A stretch of 64,000 nt of DNA from Brooklawnia cerclae (GCF_011758645.1 NZ_JAAMOZ010000001.1:496001-560000); one strand, 5' to 3'; shown: positions 1 through 12,533, counted from the first letter of the stretch. Notes: a model not told the origin generated them from the sequence alone. Numbers and translations: made by a program.

Positions 1-1710
1 CCGCGCATCTGCTACGTCAACAAGCTCGACCGCACGGGTGCCTCGTTCGACTACGTGGTGAAGACCATCCGGGAACGCCTCAGCGCCGATCCCGTGGTGC
101 TGCAGTTGCCGATCGGCTCCGAGTCCAACTTCGTGGGCGTCGTCGACCTGGTGGAGATGCGCGCGCTCACGTGGCGCGGTGAGACCAAGATGGGCGAGGA
201 CTACTCGATCGAGGAGATCCCGGCGGATCTGGCGGATGCCGCCCAGGCCGCTCGTACCCAGATGATCGAGACCGTCGCCGAGCACGACGACGAGCTGATG
301 GAGCTCTATCTGGAGGGTGTCGAGCCCACGACGGAGCAGCTCAAGGCCGGCATCCGCCGGGGTGTGCTCGCCAGCGCGTTCACCGCGGTGGTGTGTGGGA
401 CGTCGTTCAAGAACAAGGGTGTCCAGCCGTTGCTGGACGCGGTGATCGACTACCTCCCGGCTCCGGTCGACATCCCGGCGATCGTCGGCTTCAAGCCCGG
501 CGACGAGTCGGTGGAGATCGACCGTCATCCCAGCAAGACCGAACCGCTGGCGGCGCTGGCCTTCAAGATCGCCGCCGATCCCCATCTGGGGCGTCTGACC
601 TTCGTCCGCGTCTACTCCGGGGAGCTCGAGACGGGCGCCCAGGTGCTCAACGCGACCACGGGCAAGAAGGAGCGCATCGGCAAGATCTACCAGATGCACG
701 CCAACAAGCGGCAGGAGATCAGCTTCATGCCCGCGGGCAACATCTGCGCGGTGATGGGCCTCAAGGCCACCGGCACCGGCGACACCCTGTGCGACCCGGC
801 GAACCCGGTCGCCCTGGAGTCGATGGAGTTCCCGAACCCGGTCATCGAGCAGGCGATCGAGCCCAAGTCGAAGGCCGATCAGGAGAAGCTGTCCAACGCC
901 ATCCAGCGGTTGGCCGAGGAGGACCCGACGTTCCGCGTCCACACGGACGAGGACACCGGCCAGACGATCATCGCCGGCATGGGCGAGCTGCACCTGGAGG
1001 TGCTGATCGACCGGATGAAGCGTGAGTTCCACGTCGAGGCCAACATCGGCAAGCCGCAGGTGGCCTACCGTGAGACGCTGCGCCGCCCCGTGGCGAACGT
1101 CGAGTACACCCACAAGAAGCAGTCGGGTGGCTCGGGCCAGTACGGCAAGGTCGTCATCAGCCTGGAGCCGCAGGAAGCGGGCAAGGGCTACGAGTTCGTC
1201 AACGCCGTCACCGGTGGCCGCATCCCCCGGGAGTTCATCCCCGCGGTGGACGCAGGCATCCAGGAGGCCATGCAGTTCGGCGTCCTCGCCGGTTACCCGA
1301 TGGACGACGTCAAGGTGACCCTGAACGACGGCGCCTACCACGACGTCGACTCCTCGGAGCTCGCGTTCAAGATCGCCGGTTCGATGGCCTTCAAGGAGGC
1401 TGCTCGCCGGGCCGATCCGGCGCTGCTCGAGCCGCTGATGTCGGTGGAGGTCACGACCCCCGAGGACTACCTCGGCACCGTGATCGGTGACTTGAACGCT
1501 CGTCGCGGACACATCCAGTCGATGGACGAGGAACACGGCAACCGTGTCGTCCGGGCGCTGGTCCCGCTGTCGGAGATGTTCGGGTACGTGGGCGACCTGC
1601 GGTCGAAGACCTCGGGTCAGGCCACCTACACCATGGAGTTCCACTCCTACGGTGAGGTGCCCAGGGCCATCGCCGACGAGATCATCGCGAAGGCCCGCGG
1701 AGGTCAGTGA
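1..1710 (+). CDS. fusA: elongation factor G, 5' end missing
   Basis: EF-G is the GTPase that drives tRNA-mRNA translocation on the ribosome. The frame is open from base 1, and 569 residues are visible out of a usual length near 700. The lost N-terminus would carry the P-loop, switch I and the DTPGH motif. The first visible residues include NKLD, the G4 guanine-specificity motif. Domains II to V follow, including the [12 protein letters not shown] stretch of domain IV. The GTG at 55 is an internal Val codon, not a start. tuf follows after 165 bp, so this is the tail of an rpsL-rpsG-fusA-tuf str operon, and rpsL and rpsG are expected just outside the window. Confidence 0.98.
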   Translation, partial: PRICYVNKLDRTGASFDYVVKTIRERLSADPVVLQLPIGSESNFVGVVDLVEMRALTWRGETKMGEDYSIEEIPADLADAAQAARTQMIETVAEHDDELMELYLEGVEPTTEQLKAGIRRGVLASAFTAVVCGTSFKNKGVQPLLDAVIDYLPAPVDIPAIVGFKPGDESVEIDRHPSKTEPLAALAFKIAADPHLGRLTFVRVYSGELETGAQVLNATTGKKERIGKIYQMHANKRQEISFMPAGNICAVMGLKATGTGDTLCDPANPVALESMEFPNPVIEQAIEPKSKADQEKLSNAIQRLAEEDPTFRVHTDEDTGQTIIAGMGELHLEVLIDRMKREFHVEANIGKPQVAYRETLRRPVANVEYTHKKQSGGSGQYGKVVISLEPQEAGKGYEFVNAVTGGRIPREFIPAVDAGIQEAMQFGVLAGYPMDDVKVTLNDGAYHDVDSSELAFKIAGSMAFKEAARRADPALLEPLMSVEVTTPEDYLGTVIGDLNARRGHIQSMDEEHGNRVVRALVPLSEMFGYVGDLRSKTSGQATYTMEFHSYGEVPRAIADEIIAKARGGQ

Positions 1711-1875
1711 CCGGTTTGACTACCGGCGCAGACATGGTGAAAATTGGTAAGGTTCGCGGGTTTTCCCCCGCGGTACCTTCCACAATTGAAGGACAGGACA
1801 AACCGCTGCGGGAAAACCCACAGCAGGACCCGTGTGCCACGCAACCAGCGTGGCGACAAACCAGAAGGAGCCCAA
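1711..1875 (+). promoter_or_regulatory. structured fusA-tuf spacer / tuf leader
   Basis: The spacer holds three consecutive inverted repeats. The first has arms 1749-1760 and 1767-1779 (aaggt plus cgcggg, pairing with cccgcg plus acctt). The second is 1805-1824 (gctg-c-ggg, aaaa loop, ccc-a-cagc). The third is 1836-1854 (gccacgc, aacca loop, gcgtggc). None has a T-tract, so they look like leader or processing structures rather than terminators. A TTGACT at 1716-1721 could be a -35 for a tuf promoter, but no convincing -10 lies at the right distance. The AGAAGGAG at 1863-1870 is the tuf ribosome binding site. Confidence 0.5.
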
Positions 1876-3066
1876 GTGGCAAAGGCCAAGTTCGAGCGGA
1901 CCAAGCCGCACTGCAACATCGGCACCATCGGCCACGTCGACCACGGCAAGACCACGTTGACCGCGGCGATCACCAAGGTGCTGCACGACAAGTATCCGGA
2001 ACTCAACGAGGTGTCGGCCTTCGACCAGATCGACAAGGCACCTGAAGAGCGTCAGCGTGGCATCACGATCTCGATCGCTCACGTCGAGTACCAGACGGAG
2101 AAGCGCCACTACGCGCACGTCGACTGCCCCGGGCACGCCGACTACGTGAAGAACATGATCACCGGCGCTGCTCAGATGGACGGTGCGATCCTGGTCGTCG
2201 CCGCCACCGACGGTCCCATGGCTCAGACCCGTGAGCACATCCTTCTGGCTCGCCAGGTGGGCGTCCCCGCCATCGTCGTCGCCCTCAACAAGTGCGACAT
2301 GGTGGACGACGAGGAGCTCATCGAGCTCGTCGAGATGGAGGTCCGCGAGGCCCTGTCCGAGCAGGAGTTCGACGGCGACAACTGTCCGGTCGTCCGTGTG
2401 GCCGCTTTCCCGGCCCTGAACGGCGACCCGCAGTGGACGCAGTCGATCCTCGATCTCATGGACGCGGTGGACGAGTACATCCCGCAGCCCAAGCGCGAGA
2501 TCGACAAGCCCTTCCTGATGCCCGTCGAGGACGTCTTCACGATCACCGGCCGCGGCACCGTCGTGACCGGTCGTATCGAGCGCGGTCACATCAAGGTCGG
2601 CGAGTCCGTCGAGATCGTGGGCCTCGCCCCGACCCAGACGACCACCGTCACCGGTGTCGAGATGTTCCGCAAGATCCTCGACGAGGGCGAGGCGGGCGAC
2701 AACGTCGGCCTGCTGCTGCGTGGCACCAAGAAGGAGGACGTGGAGCGCGGCATGGTCGTGACCAAGCCGGGCAGCACCACTCCCCACACCGAGTTCAGCG
2801 GCAACGTCTACGTGCTGACGAAGGAGGAGGGTGGCCGTCACAAGCCGTTCTTCTCGAACTACAGCCCGCAGTTCTACTTCCGCACCACCGATGTCACCGG
2901 CACCGTCTCGCTGCCCGAGGGCACCGAGATGGTCATGCCCGGCGACAACACCGACATGAACGTCGTGCTGCAGAAGCCGATCGCCATGGAGGCCGGTCTG
3001 AAGTTCGCGATCCGCGAGGGCGGTCACACCGTCGGCGCAGGTCGTGTCACCGAGATCATCAAGTGA
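1876..3066 (+). CDS. tuf: elongation factor Tu
   Basis: EF-Tu delivers aminoacyl-tRNA to the ribosomal A site as a GTP complex. The product is 396 residues, the normal length. The GTP-binding motifs are GHVDHGKT (19-26), DCPGH and NKCD. The two beta-barrel domains follow, ending in GRVTEIIK. The start is the GTG at 1876, five bases after AGAAGGAG, which yields the family-typical N-terminus [11 protein letters not shown]. The frame stays open upstream to 1744, but that stretch is leader. It is the last gene of the str operon and is followed at once by two hairpins, so transcription probably ends here. Confidence 0.98.
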   Translation: MAKAKFERTKPHCNIGTIGHVDHGKTTLTAAITKVLHDKYPELNEVSAFDQIDKAPEERQRGITISIAHVEYQTEKRHYAHVDCPGHADYVKNMITGAAQMDGAILVVAATDGPMAQTREHILLARQVGVPAIVVALNKCDMVDDEELIELVEMEVREALSEQEFDGDNCPVVRVAAFPALNGDPQWTQSILDLMDAVDEYIPQPKREIDKPFLMPVEDVFTITGRGTVVTGRIERGHIKVGESVEIVGLAPTQTTTVTGVEMFRKILDEGEAGDNVGLLLRGTKKEDVERGMVVTKPGSTTPHTEFSGNVYVLTKEEGGRHKPFFSNYSPQFYFRTTDVTGTVSLPEGTEMVMPGDNTDMNVVLQKPIAMEAGLKFAIREGGHTVGAGRVTEIIK

Positions 3067-3074
3067 CGAACTGA

Positions 3075-3138
3075 ACTGTTCGGCCTGAACAGTCGGTCAG
3101 GGATCGCCCGTTCTCCCCTTCGGGGAGGGCGGGCGATC
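3075..3138 (+). terminator. tandem hairpins, str operon terminator
   Basis: A small hairpin (ACTGTTC 3075-3081, GAACAGT 3087-3093) is followed by a strong one with a 17-bp stem: left arm 3102-3118, loop ttc, right arm 3122-3138, including two G-U pairs. The sequence after it, tcgtttctccct, is moderately T-rich. This is a good factor-independent terminator for fusA-tuf and isolates the DUF4112-gltX unit. Confidence 0.85.
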
Positions 3139-3155
3139 TCGTTTCTCCCTACCGG

Positions 3156-3161
3156 TAGCGT
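3156..3161 (+). promoter_or_regulatory. -10 box of DUF4112-gltX, leaderless type
   Basis: TAGCGT fits the actinobacterial TANNNT -10 consensus. It ends 7 bases before the GTG at 3169, so the RNA would start at or next to the start codon. No clear -35 box is seen. Confidence 0.5.
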
Positions 3162-3168
3162 TGGAGAT

Positions 3169-3650
3169 GTGACCATCGCCCGTCCCGACGTGCGCACACC
3201 GTCCAGGGCCAGCCGGAGCCTGGCGTTGCTTCTGGACGACCTGGTACGCGTCCCGGGGACAGACATAGGCATCGGCCTCGACGCGGTCGTCGGCCTCATC
3301 CCGGGAATCGGGGACGCCGGCACCACCGCCGTGGCCGGGGTGATCCTCGTGGACGCCGTGCGCAACCGCGTCCCGTTGCCCGTGCTCGTGCGGATGGGTA
3401 TGAACCTCGGCCTCGACACGTTGCTGGGCCTGGTCCCCGGCGTCGGGGACCTCGCCGACATCGCCCACAGGGCCAACCGGCGAAACCTGCGGCTGCTGGA
3501 GCGTGTGCTCGCCGATCGGGAGGAGACGCGTCAAGGCTCCGTGGTCTATCTCGTGGTCGCCGCGGGCATCGTCGCGGGGACGCTCGCCGTGCTCATCGCG
3601 GGGCTGGTCCTCGGCCTGTGGGTGCTGTTGCGCCTGCTCGGCTACTCTGG

Positions 3651-3654
<4 letters not shown>
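3169..3654 (+). CDS. DUF4112 family membrane protein
   Basis: A 161-residue protein of the DUF4112 family, whose biochemical role is unknown. The family core is a repeated glycine/proline motif: GLIPGIGD near residues 44-51 and GLVPGVGD near residues 88-95. These sit within hydrophobic segments and are followed by a basic stretch (RANRRNLRLLERVL). The last 35 residues form one long membrane segment. The GTG start lies 7 bases after a TANNNT box, with GGAG very close upstream. Its stop overlaps the gltX start (ATGA), so the two are translationally coupled. The context gives no clear function. Confidence 0.8.
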
Positions 3655-5120
<1,466 letters not shown>

Positions 5121-5489
5121 TCCAGACCGCACAAACATGCAATCATTGACAGGTTGCTCCTCTGGGATCACTGCGCGCCCGCTCGGGTGGTGGAGGTTTC
5201 GGGGGCACTGGCTCCTTGCGGAACGGTTGGTCCCGCGCGGTAGCCGCACCCAGCTGGACGTGGGCAGGGCCCACTGCGCTGGTGACTGGCCAGGGGCCAG
5301 GCGCCGCGGGCTGGCAGGCATCTGAACAGAGAGTCTGGATTGTGCGGGGAAACCGTGTGCGACACACCCGACCGCGTGGGTCGAGCAACACGGCAATGAC
5401 CAGGTCGAACGCCTCGCATAATGGCCGAGTTGGTCATCGGCTAACGAACCGGTCACCTGGACGTAGCAGGACGAGTAGAAGGAACAACC
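5121..5489 (+). promoter_or_regulatory. S10 operon leader and promoter region
   Basis: This 369-bp stretch has no convincing gene. A TTGACA at 5146-5151 lacks a TANNNT partner. The better promoter candidate is CATAAT at 5417-5422 with only a weak -35. Between them lie two tandem perfect 6-bp hairpins sharing the loop AGG: gtgggc 5260-5265 with gcccac 5269-5274, and ctggcc 5286-5291 with ggccag 5295-5300. AGAAGGA at 5477-5483 is the rpsJ ribosome binding site. The structure suggests a regulated S10 leader, but a ligand or protein cannot be named. Confidence 0.45.
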
Positions 5490-5801
5490 GTGGCGGGACA
5501 AAAGATCCGCATCAGGCTTCGGGCCTATGACCACGAGGTCATCGACTCGTCGGCGCGCAAGATCGTCGACACTGTCACCCGGACAGGTGCCAAGGTCGCC
5601 GGCCCAGTGCCGCTGCCGACCGAGAAGAACGTGTGGTGCGTCATCCGTTCGCCCCACAAGTACAAGGACAGCCGCGAGCACTTCGAGATGCGTACCCACA
5701 AGCGGCTCATCGACATCCTCGACCCCACGCCCAAGACGGTTGACTCGCTCATGCGCCTCGACCTGCCGGCCGGTGTCGACATCGAGATCAAGCTTCCGTG
5801 A
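5490..5801 (+). CDS. rpsJ: 30S ribosomal protein S10
   Basis: S10 sits in the head of the 30S subunit and doubles as the NusE transcription antitermination factor. The product is 103 residues, the usual length. It begins [15 protein letters not shown] and carries the family motif [19 protein letters not shown]. The GTG start is placed 6 bases after AGAAGGA. It heads the S10 operon; rplC starts 11 bases after its stop. Confidence 0.98.
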   Translation: MAGQKIRIRLRAYDHEVIDSSARKIVDTVTRTGAKVAGPVPLPTEKNVWCVIRSPHKYKDSREHFEMRTHKRLIDILDPTPKTVDSLMRLDLPAGVDIEIKLP

Positions 5802-5812
5802 GGCCTGCTGAC

Positions 5813-6472
5813 ATGAGCAACGAACGCAACGTGAAGGGCCTGCTGGGCACCAAGCTCGGCATGACCCAGGTGTGGGACGAGAACAACCGCGTCGTCCCCG
5901 TCACCGTGATCCAGGCTGGTCCGTGTGTGGTCACCCAGGTGCGTACCCCCGAGGCCGACGGCTACTCGGCCGTCCAGTTCGGGTACGGCGCCGTGCGACC
6001 CAAGTCGGTGACCAAGCCCGAGGCCGGCCACTTCGAGAAGGCCGGCGTCACTCCCCGCAAGCATCTCGTCGAGGTGCGCACGTCCGCCGCCTCCGAGTAC
6101 GCCATCGGCCAGGAGGTGACCGCCGACGTGTTCGCCGGCGGTGACGTGGTCGACGTCAGCGGCGTCACCAAGGGCAAGGGCACCGCGGGCGTCGTGAAGC
6201 GCCACGGCTTCAAGGGCCTGCGCGCCACCCACGGTGTGCACCGCAAGCACCGCTCGCCGGGCTCCATCGGCGGATGCTCGACCCCCGGCAAGGTCTTCAA
6301 GGGCATGCGCATGGCCGGTCGCATGGGCGCCGGCAACAAGACCATCCAGAACCTGACCGTGCATGCGGTGGACGCCGCCAACGGCCTGCTGCTGGTCAAG
6401 GGCGCCGTCCCGGGCTCCAAGGGCTCCCTGGTCGTCGTCCGCACGGCTGCCAAGAAGGGTGATGCCAAGTGA
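5813..6472 (+). CDS. rplC: 50S ribosomal protein L3
   Basis: L3 is an early 23S-rRNA-binding assembly protein whose central loop reaches toward the peptidyl transferase centre. The product is 219 residues. It opens [18 protein letters not shown] and includes the glycine-rich loop with [12 protein letters not shown]. An in-frame GTG at 5798 would overlap rpsJ, but the ATG at 5813 gives the standard N-terminus. Its stop overlaps the rplD GTG by 4 bases. Confidence 0.97.
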   Translation: MSNERNVKGLLGTKLGMTQVWDENNRVVPVTVIQAGPCVVTQVRTPEADGYSAVQFGYGAVRPKSVTKPEAGHFEKAGVTPRKHLVEVRTSAASEYAIGQEVTADVFAGGDVVDVSGVTKGKGTAGVVKRHGFKGLRATHGVHRKHRSPGSIGGCSTPGKVFKGMRMAGRMGAGNKTIQNLTVHAVDAANGLLLVKGAVPGSKGSLVVVRTAAKKGDAK

Positions 6473-7128
6473 GCCAGACACTGACCGTCGACGTGCTGGG
6501 CGCGAACGGCAAGAAGTCGGGCACCGCAGAGCTGCCCGCCGACCTGTTCGACGCCCCCACCAACATTCCCCTGATCCATCAGGTCGTCGTGGCCCAGCAG
6601 GCCGCGGCCCGTCAGGGCACCCACGCCACCAAGACCCGTTCCACCGTGTCGGGCACCGGTCGCAAGCCGTACCGCCAGAAGGGTACCGGCCGCGCCCGTC
6701 AGGGCTCGCTCGTGGGCCCGCAGTTCACCGGTGGCGCGGTCTCGCACGGCCCGCAGCCCCACGGCTACGCGCAGCGCACCCCCAAGAAGATGGTCCAGGC
6801 CGCCCTGCGCGGCGCTCTGAGCGACCGGGCCCGTGAGGGACTCGTCGTCGTCCTCGATCAGTTCGTCGAGGGGGACGCACCGTCCACCAAGCAGGCCGCG
6901 GCCACGCTGGCCACTGTCGGCGACTACACGCGCTACCTGGTCGTCCTCGACAGGGACGACACGGCGGCCTGGCTGTCGCTGCGGAACCTGCCGAGCGCCC
7001 ACATCATCGCGGCCGACCAGCTCAACACCTACGACGTGATCGTGTCCGACGTCGTCGTCTTCACGAAGGCGGCCCTGGACGCGTTCGTCGCCGGTCCCGT
7101 CCGCGGCAAGTCGGAGGAGGAGAAGTGA
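6469..7128 (+). CDS. rplD: 50S ribosomal protein L4
   Basis: L4 binds domain I of 23S rRNA and lines the peptide exit tunnel. In E. coli it also represses its own S10 operon; whether that holds here is not known. The product is 219 residues. The tunnel loop holds [16 protein letters not shown], and the C-terminus carries the usual L4 fold. The GTG start overlaps the rplC stop (GTGA), and its own stop overlaps rplW in the same way. Confidence 0.97.
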   Translation: MSQTLTVDVLGANGKKSGTAELPADLFDAPTNIPLIHQVVVAQQAAARQGTHATKTRSTVSGTGRKPYRQKGTGRARQGSLVGPQFTGGAVSHGPQPHGYAQRTPKKMVQAALRGALSDRAREGLVVVLDQFVEGDAPSTKQAAATLATVGDYTRYLVVLDRDDTAAWLSLRNLPSAHIIAADQLNTYDVIVSDVVVFTKAALDAFVAGPVRGKSEEEK

Positions 7129-7433
7129 GCGACGTCAAGATCCGCGATCCCCGCGACATCCTGATCGCGCCGGTCGTGTCCGAGAAGAGCTACGGGCTGC
7201 TGGACGAGAACAAGTACACGTTCATCGTCGATCCCCGGGCCAACAAGACCGAGATCAAGATCGCCGTCGAGCAGGTCTTCGGCGTGAAGGTGCTCGGGGT
7301 GAACACCATCAACCGGCAGGGCAAGAAGCGTCGCACCCGCTTCGGGATCGGCAAGCGTGCCGACACCAAGCGCGCCATCGTCCAGGTGGCCGCCGGCGAT
7401 CGTATCGACATCTTCCAGGGCCCGACGGCCTGA
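7125..7433 (+). CDS. rplW: 50S ribosomal protein L23
   Basis: L23 lies at the exit of the peptide tunnel and is the docking site for trigger factor and SRP. The product is 102 residues. It carries the conserved docking motif [11 protein letters not shown] near residues 16-26 and the basic loop [10 protein letters not shown]. The GTG start overlaps the rplD stop. A 24-base gap with AGGCAAGGAT separates it from rplB. Confidence 0.97.
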   Translation: MSDVKIRDPRDILIAPVVSEKSYGLLDENKYTFIVDPRANKTEIKIAVEQVFGVKVLGVNTINRQGKKRRTRFGIGKRADTKRAIVQVAAGDRIDIFQGPTA

Positions 7434-7457
7434 CGAGCTAGGCAAGGATCCAGACTC

Positions 7458-8294
<837 letters not shown>

Positions 8295-8312
8295 TTGGGA
8301 GTCTGAGTACAC

Positions 8313-8594
8313 ATGCCACGCAGCCTGAAGAAGGGCCCATTCGTCGACGAGCACCTGGCCAAGAAGGTCGATGCGCAGAACGATTCGGGCACGCACAACG
8401 TGATCAAGACGTGGTCGCGCCGCTCGATGATCACCCCCGACATGCTCGGGCACACCATCGCCGTGCACGACGGGCGCAAGCACGTCCCGGTGTTCGTCAC
8501 CGAGGCCATGATCGGTCACAAGCTCGGGGAGTTCGCGCCCACGCGGACGTTCAAGGGCCATGTGAAGGACGACAAGAAGGCCCGCCGGCGCTGA
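8313..8594 (+). CDS. rpsS: 30S ribosomal protein S19
   Basis: S19 is a 30S head protein that forms a complex with S13 and contacts the A-site tRNA region. The product is 93 residues. It starts [14 protein letters not shown] and contains [21 protein letters not shown], split here as [11 protein letters not shown] and [10 protein letters not shown]. It occupies the standard place between rplB and rplV in the S10 operon. Confidence 0.98.
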   Translation: MPRSLKKGPFVDEHLAKKVDAQNDSGTHNVIKTWSRRSMITPDMLGHTIAVHDGRKHVPVFVTEAMIGHKLGEFAPTRTFKGHVKDDKKARRR

Positions 8595-8623
8595 GCCGCG
8601 ACAGACAAGGAACTGATTCGACA

Positions 8624-9031
8624 ATGAGCAACAACAACGAGCGACCCAGCCGTCGCCTTGCCCTGCTCGGGGATCGGCCTGGCTCGTACGCGATCGCGCG
8701 CCACGTGCGGATGAGCCCGACCAAGGTGCGCCGCGTAATCGACCTGGTGCGTGGCATGGACGTCACCGATGCCCTGACGACGCTACGCTTCGCGCCCCAG
8801 GCCGCGAGCGAGCCCGTCTACAAGGTGGTCGCCTCCGCGGTGGCCAACGCCGAGAACACCGAGTCGCTGCGGGCGAACGACCTGTTCATCTCGCAGGCGT
8901 TCGTGGACGAGGGCGCGACCATGCGCCGCATCCGTCCGCGTGCGAAGGGCTCGGCCAGCCGCATCCTCAAGCGAGCCAGCCACATCACCGTGGTGGTCGA
9001 ACCCAAGCCCACGAACGAGAAGGAGGCCTGA
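8624..9031 (+). CDS. rplV: 50S ribosomal protein L22
   Basis: L22 has a long beta-hairpin that lines the exit tunnel and is a known site of macrolide resistance changes. The product is 135 residues. The core begins at [20 protein letters not shown], and the hairpin has [18 protein letters not shown]. About 20 residues precede the core, somewhat longer than in E. coli. The frame is open far upstream, but the ATG at 8624 is the first sensible start after rpsS. rpsC follows 2 bases after the stop. Confidence 0.97.
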   Translation: MSNNNERPSRRLALLGDRPGSYAIARHVRMSPTKVRRVIDLVRGMDVTDALTTLRFAPQAASEPVYKVVASAVANAENTESLRANDLFISQAFVDEGATMRRIRPRAKGSASRILKRASHITVVVEPKPTNEKEA

Positions 9032-9033
9032 GC

Positions 9034-9861
9034 ATGGGACAGAAGATCAACCCGATCGGCTTCCGCCTCGGCATCACCGCCGACCACAAGTCGCGCTGGT
9101 ACGCCGACAAGCAGTACGCCGAGTTCGTGGGTGAGGACGACAAGATCCGCAGCTTCCTGCGCAAGACGCTGGAGCGCGCGGGAATCAGCTCGATCGAGAT
9201 CGAGCGTCGCAGCGAGCGCGTCACGATCTTCCTGCACGCCGCGCGTCCGGGCATCGTCATCGGCCGTAACGGCGCCGAGGCGGAGCGTGTTCGTTCCGAG
9301 CTCGAGAAGCTCACCGGCAAGCAGATCCAGCTGAACATCCTCGAGGTGCGCAACCCCGAGACCGACGCGCAGCTGGTGGCTCAGGGCATCGCCGAGCAGC
9401 TCGGCGCCCGCGTCGCCTTCCGCCGCGCCATGCGCAAGGCCCAGCAGTCGGCCATGCGCGCCGGCGCCAAGGGCATCCGCGTGAAGTGCTCCGGGCGTCT
9501 CGGCGGTGCCGAGATGAGCCGCTCCGAGGGGTACCGCGACGGCCGCGTGCCGCTGCACACCCTGCGGGCGGATATCGACTACGGCTTCTACGAGGCCAGG
9601 ACCACCTTCGGTCGCATCGGCGTCAAGGTGTGGATCTACAAGGGTGACGTCTCCGGCAGCCGCGCCGAGCGCGCGGCCCAGAAGGCGGCCCGTCAGACCG
9701 CACCGTCGCGTGGCAACCGGCCGAACCGGCGTCCCGGACGTGGCGATCGGGCGGAGCGCGGCGGTCGTCGTCGTTCGGACGATGCCCGCGCCGAGGCCGT
9801 CGCCAACGATGCCGAGCGGAGCGCCGCGAGCGCTCCCGAGACCCAGAGCGCAGGAGCGTGA
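9034..9861 (+). CDS. rpsC: 30S ribosomal protein S3
   Basis: S3 lies at the mRNA entry tunnel and contributes to mRNA helicase activity. The product is 275 residues. The KH domain carries [15 protein letters not shown], and the C-terminal domain has [11 protein letters not shown]. Beyond about residue 215 is an extra tail that is first Arg-rich ([20 protein letters not shown]), then Ala/Glu-rich. Such tails are common in high-GC Gram-positives and are probably disordered. SD and start are clear (GGAGGCCTGAGC before ATG). Confidence 0.97.
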   Translation: MGQKINPIGFRLGITADHKSRWYADKQYAEFVGEDDKIRSFLRKTLERAGISSIEIERRSERVTIFLHAARPGIVIGRNGAEAERVRSELEKLTGKQIQLNILEVRNPETDAQLVAQGIAEQLGARVAFRRAMRKAQQSAMRAGAKGIRVKCSGRLGGAEMSRSEGYRDGRVPLHTLRADIDYGFYEARTTFGRIGVKVWIYKGDVSGSRAERAAQKAARQTAPSRGNRPNRRPGRGDRAERGGRRRSDDARAEAVANDAERSAASAPETQSAGA

Positions 9862-9864
9862 GTC

Positions 9865-10284
9865 ATGCTGATCCCTCGTCGCGTCAAGTACCGCAAGCAG
9901 CACCGTCCGCATCGTGACGGCATGGCCAAGGGCGGCACCGAACTCGCGTTCGGTGAGTACGGTATCCAGTCGCTGGAATCGTCCTACCTGACCAACCGCC
10001 AGATCGAGGCAGCGCGTATCGCGATGACCCGTCACATCAAGCGCGGCGGCAAGGTGTGGATCACGGTCTACCCCGACCGGCCGCTGACCAAGCACCCCGC
10101 TGAGTCCCGCATGGGCTCCGGCAAGGGCTCGCCCGAGTTCTGGGTGGCCAACGTCAAGCCGGGGCGCGTTCTGTTCGAGTTGTCCGGTGTCAGCGAGGAC
10201 GTGGCCCGTGAGGCGCTGCGGCTCGCCATCCACAAGCTGCCCTTCAAGGCTCGCTTCATCAAGCGCGAAGCAGGTGAGAACTGA
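9865..10284 (+). CDS. rplP: 50S ribosomal protein L16
   Basis: L16 organises the A-site side of the peptidyl transferase region. The product is 139 residues. It begins [18 protein letters not shown] and carries the signature [13 protein letters not shown]. It starts 3 bases after rpsC ends and is followed after 2 bases by rpmC, so the trio is almost certainly one translational unit. Confidence 0.97.
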   Translation: MLIPRRVKYRKQHRPHRDGMAKGGTELAFGEYGIQSLESSYLTNRQIEAARIAMTRHIKRGGKVWITVYPDRPLTKHPAESRMGSGKGSPEFWVANVKPGRVLFELSGVSEDVAREALRLAIHKLPFKARFIKREAGEN

Positions 10285-10286
10285 TC

Positions 10287-10529
10287 ATGGCCGACACCAA
10301 GGCATTGTCCGCAGCCGAACTGCGGGGGCTCTCTGGCCGGGAATTGAACGAGCAGGTCCTGGCGTTGAAGGAGGAGCTGTTCAACCTCCGGTTCCAGTCC
10401 GCCACCGGTCAGCTCCAGTCAACCGCGCGGCTGCGCGAGGTTCGCAAGGACATCGCCCGCATCTACACGGTGCTGCAGGAGCGCAACCTCGGCATCATCG
10501 AAGACCCTGACCAGAAGGCTGACGAATGA
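10287..10529 (+). CDS. rpmC: 50S ribosomal protein L29
   Basis: L29 is a small helical protein beside L23 at the tunnel exit. The product is 80 residues, with the family core [18 protein letters not shown] followed by [15 protein letters not shown]. It has an extra dozen residues at each end compared with E. coli. Its stop overlaps the rpsQ start (ATGA). Confidence 0.96.
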   Translation: MADTKALSAAELRGLSGRELNEQVLALKEELFNLRFQSATGQLQSTARLREVRKDIARIYTVLQERNLGIIEDPDQKADE

Positions 10530-10804
10530 GCGAGACTACCGCCGAGATCACCAAGCGTGCCGGACGCAAGATCCGTGAGGGCATGGTGATCTCCGACAAG
10601 ATGGACAAGACCATCGTGGTCGCCGTGGAGGACCGCGTGAAGCACCGTCTCTACGGCAAGGTCCTGAGCAAGACCACGAAGCTCAAGGCGCACGACGAGC
10701 AGAACCAGGCGGGCGTGGGCGACCGCGTCCGGATCATGGAGACTCGTCCGACGTCGGCGACCAAGCGCTGGCGTCTGCTCGAGATCGTCGAGAAGGCCCG
10801 CTAG
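10526..10804 (+). CDS. rpsQ: 30S ribosomal protein S17
   Basis: S17 is an OB-fold protein that binds 16S rRNA early in assembly. The product is 92 residues. The core has [17 protein letters not shown] and [20 protein letters not shown]. The ATG overlaps the rpmC stop. It ends the S10-type segment; a 36-base spacer with AGAGGAGAAG precedes rplN. Confidence 0.97.
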   Translation: MSETTAEITKRAGRKIREGMVISDKMDKTIVVAVEDRVKHRLYGKVLSKTTKLKAHDEQNQAGVGDRVRIMETRPTSATKRWRLLEIVEKAR

Positions 10805-10840
10805 ACCCGTCCTGGCCAAATCCAGGGCAGAGGAGAAGAA

Positions 10841-11209
10841 ATGATCCAGCAGGAGACGCGACTGAAGGTCGCCGACAACACGGGTGCCAAGGAACTCTTG
10901 TGCATCCGCGTGCTCGGTGGCTCGATGCGTCGCTACGCCGGCCTCGGTGACACGATCGTTGCCACCGTGAAGGACGCCATCCCCGGTGGCAACGTGAAGA
11001 AGGGCGAGGTCGTCAAGGCGGTCGTCGTCCGCACAGTCAAGTCGCATCGTCGTCCCGACGGCTCGTACATCCGCTTCGACGAGAACGCGGCCGTCATCCT
11101 CAAGAACGACGGTGAGCCGCGTGGCACGCGCATCTTCGGGCCGGTCGCCCGCGAGTTGCGCGACAAGCGGTTCATGCGCATCGTGTCGCTGGCCCCGGAG
11201 GTGATCTGA
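10841..11209 (+). CDS. rplN: 50S ribosomal protein L14
   Basis: L14 forms part of an intersubunit bridge. The product is 122 residues, exactly the usual length. It starts [20 protein letters not shown] and ends with [13 protein letters not shown]-type residues. AGAGGAGAAG lies just before the ATG. rplX begins immediately after its stop with no spacer. Confidence 0.97.
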   Translation: MIQQETRLKVADNTGAKELLCIRVLGGSMRRYAGLGDTIVATVKDAIPGGNVKKGEVVKAVVVRTVKSHRRPDGSYIRFDENAAVILKNDGEPRGTRIFGPVARELRDKRFMRIVSLAPEVI

Positions 11210-11578
11210 ATGAGGCTCAAGAAGGGTGACCGCGTGAAGGTCATCGCAGGTAAGGACCGCGGGGCGGTCGGCGAGATCATGGCCGTCTACCCGGACGCGA
11301 ACCGCGTGCTGGTTCAGGGCGTGAACATCGTGAAGCGGCACGTACGCGACACGGCCGACCCGAGCACGGGCCGCACCACCAAGGGTGGTGTGGTCAGCTC
11401 CGAGGCGCCGATCAACGCGTCCAACGTGCAGCTGGTGACCAAGGACGACGACGGCAACGAGGTGCTCACGCGCGTCGGCCGCAATCGCGCCGAGATCACC
11501 AAGACTCGCTCCGACGGCTCCGAGTACTCCGCCACCCGCGGGGTCCGGATCGCTCGCAAGACCGGGAAGGAGATCTGA
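11210..11578 (+). CDS. rplX: 50S ribosomal protein L24
   Basis: L24 is a primary assembly-initiating 23S-binding protein with a KOW fold. The product is 122 residues. The KOW motif is [20 protein letters not shown] near the N-terminus. A longer C-terminal part than in E. coli ends in [10 protein letters not shown]. The ATG is contiguous with the rplN stop, and its own stop overlaps rplE (TGATG). Confidence 0.97.
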   Translation: MRLKKGDRVKVIAGKDRGAVGEIMAVYPDANRVLVQGVNIVKRHVRDTADPSTGRTTKGGVVSSEAPINASNVQLVTKDDDGNEVLTRVGRNRAEITKTRSDGSEYSATRGVRIARKTGKEI

Positions 11579-12264
11579 TGGCCAGGAAGACAGCCGCAAT
11601 CGACAAGCCGGCCGAGGTGTCGCTCGCGTCGGCGTCCGAGACGCCGAGGCTGAAGCAGAAGTACCGCGAGGAGATCGTCCCTGCCCTGCAGGAGGAGTTC
11701 TCGTACGCCAACGTCATGCAGATCCCCGGGCTGACCAAGATCGTGGTCAACATGGGTGTCGGTGAGGCGGCCCACGACTCCAAGATCCTCGACGGTGCGG
11801 TTCGCGACCTCGCCGCGATCACCGGGCAGAAGCCGCAGGTGACCAAGGCGCGCAAGTCGATCGCCCAGTTCAAGCTGCGCGAGGGCCAGGCCATCGGCTG
11901 CCACGTCACTCTTCGTGGCGACCGCATGTGGGAGTTCGCCGATCGTCTGCTGACGCTCGCCCTGCCCCGCATCCGCGACTTCCGTGGGCTGAACTCCAAC
12001 CAGTTCGACGGCAACGGCAACTACACCTTCGGGTTGTCGGAACAGGTCATGTTCCACGAGATCGATCCGGACCGGATCGATCGGGTTCGTGGCATGGACA
12101 TCACGTTCGTCACGTCGGCCGCCACCGACACGCAGGGCCGGGCGTTGCTCAAGCACCTGGGCTTCCCGTTCAAGGCGGTGGACGACACCAGGGCTGCCAA
12201 GCGCGGTCGCGTCACCTACCAGACGAAGTCGGCGGCCAAGGCTGCCGCCAAGAAGAAGAATTGA
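11578..12264 (+). CDS. rplE: 50S ribosomal protein L5 with terminal extensions
   Basis: L5 binds 5S rRNA and bridges to S13. The product is 228 residues against about 180 in most bacteria. An N-terminal extension of roughly 25 residues precedes [13 protein letters not shown], and a Lys/Ala-rich tail ([12 protein letters not shown]) follows the core. Core motifs include [11 protein letters not shown] and [15 protein letters not shown]. The ATG at 11578 overlaps the rplX stop, and no better internal start with a binding site was seen, so the extension is probably real. Confidence 0.96.
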   Translation: MARKTAAIDKPAEVSLASASETPRLKQKYREEIVPALQEEFSYANVMQIPGLTKIVVNMGVGEAAHDSKILDGAVRDLAAITGQKPQVTKARKSIAQFKLREGQAIGCHVTLRGDRMWEFADRLLTLALPRIRDFRGLNSNQFDGNGNYTFGLSEQVMFHEIDPDRIDRVRGMDITFVTSAATDTQGRALLKHLGFPFKAVDDTRAAKRGRVTYQTKSAAKAAAKKKN

Positions 12265-12271
12265 GCAACTG

Positions 12272-12457
12272 ATGGCGAAAACCGCTTTGAAGGTGAAGCA
12301 GTCCCGCAAGCCCAAGTACGCCGTGCGCGCCTACACGCGTTGCCAGCGTTGTGGTCGGCCCAAGTCGGTCTACCGCGCCTTCGGCCTGTGCCGTATCTGC
12401 CTTCGCACCCTCGCCCACGCCGGCGATCTGCCGGGCGTGACCAAGTCGTCCTGGTGA
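12272..12457 (+). CDS. rpsZ: 30S ribosomal protein S14, zinc-binding type Z
   Basis: S14 is a 30S head protein. This is the short 61-residue zinc form, with CQRC and CRIC pairs (residues 24-27 and 40-43) forming the zinc site. The start is the ATG at 12272, which gives [15 protein letters not shown]. The frame is open far upstream through rplE. A zinc-free paralogue, if the genome has one, would lie elsewhere in a Zur-type cluster. Confidence 0.96.
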   Translation: MAKTALKVKQSRKPKYAVRAYTRCQRCGRPKSVYRAFGLCRICLRTLAHAGDLPGVTKSSW

Positions 12458-12533
12458 GTCGTCTCACCGCTCCATACGAAACCGTGGCAGGTCCCCTCGG
12501 GGAAACCGTTGCGAGAAAGAGGCTCCACAAGCC

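Noticed and set aside
5146-5151. Perfect TTGACA -35 box upstream of rpsJ
   Set aside because: No TANNNT or similar -10 box at 15-19 bases; kept only as a remark in the leader entry.
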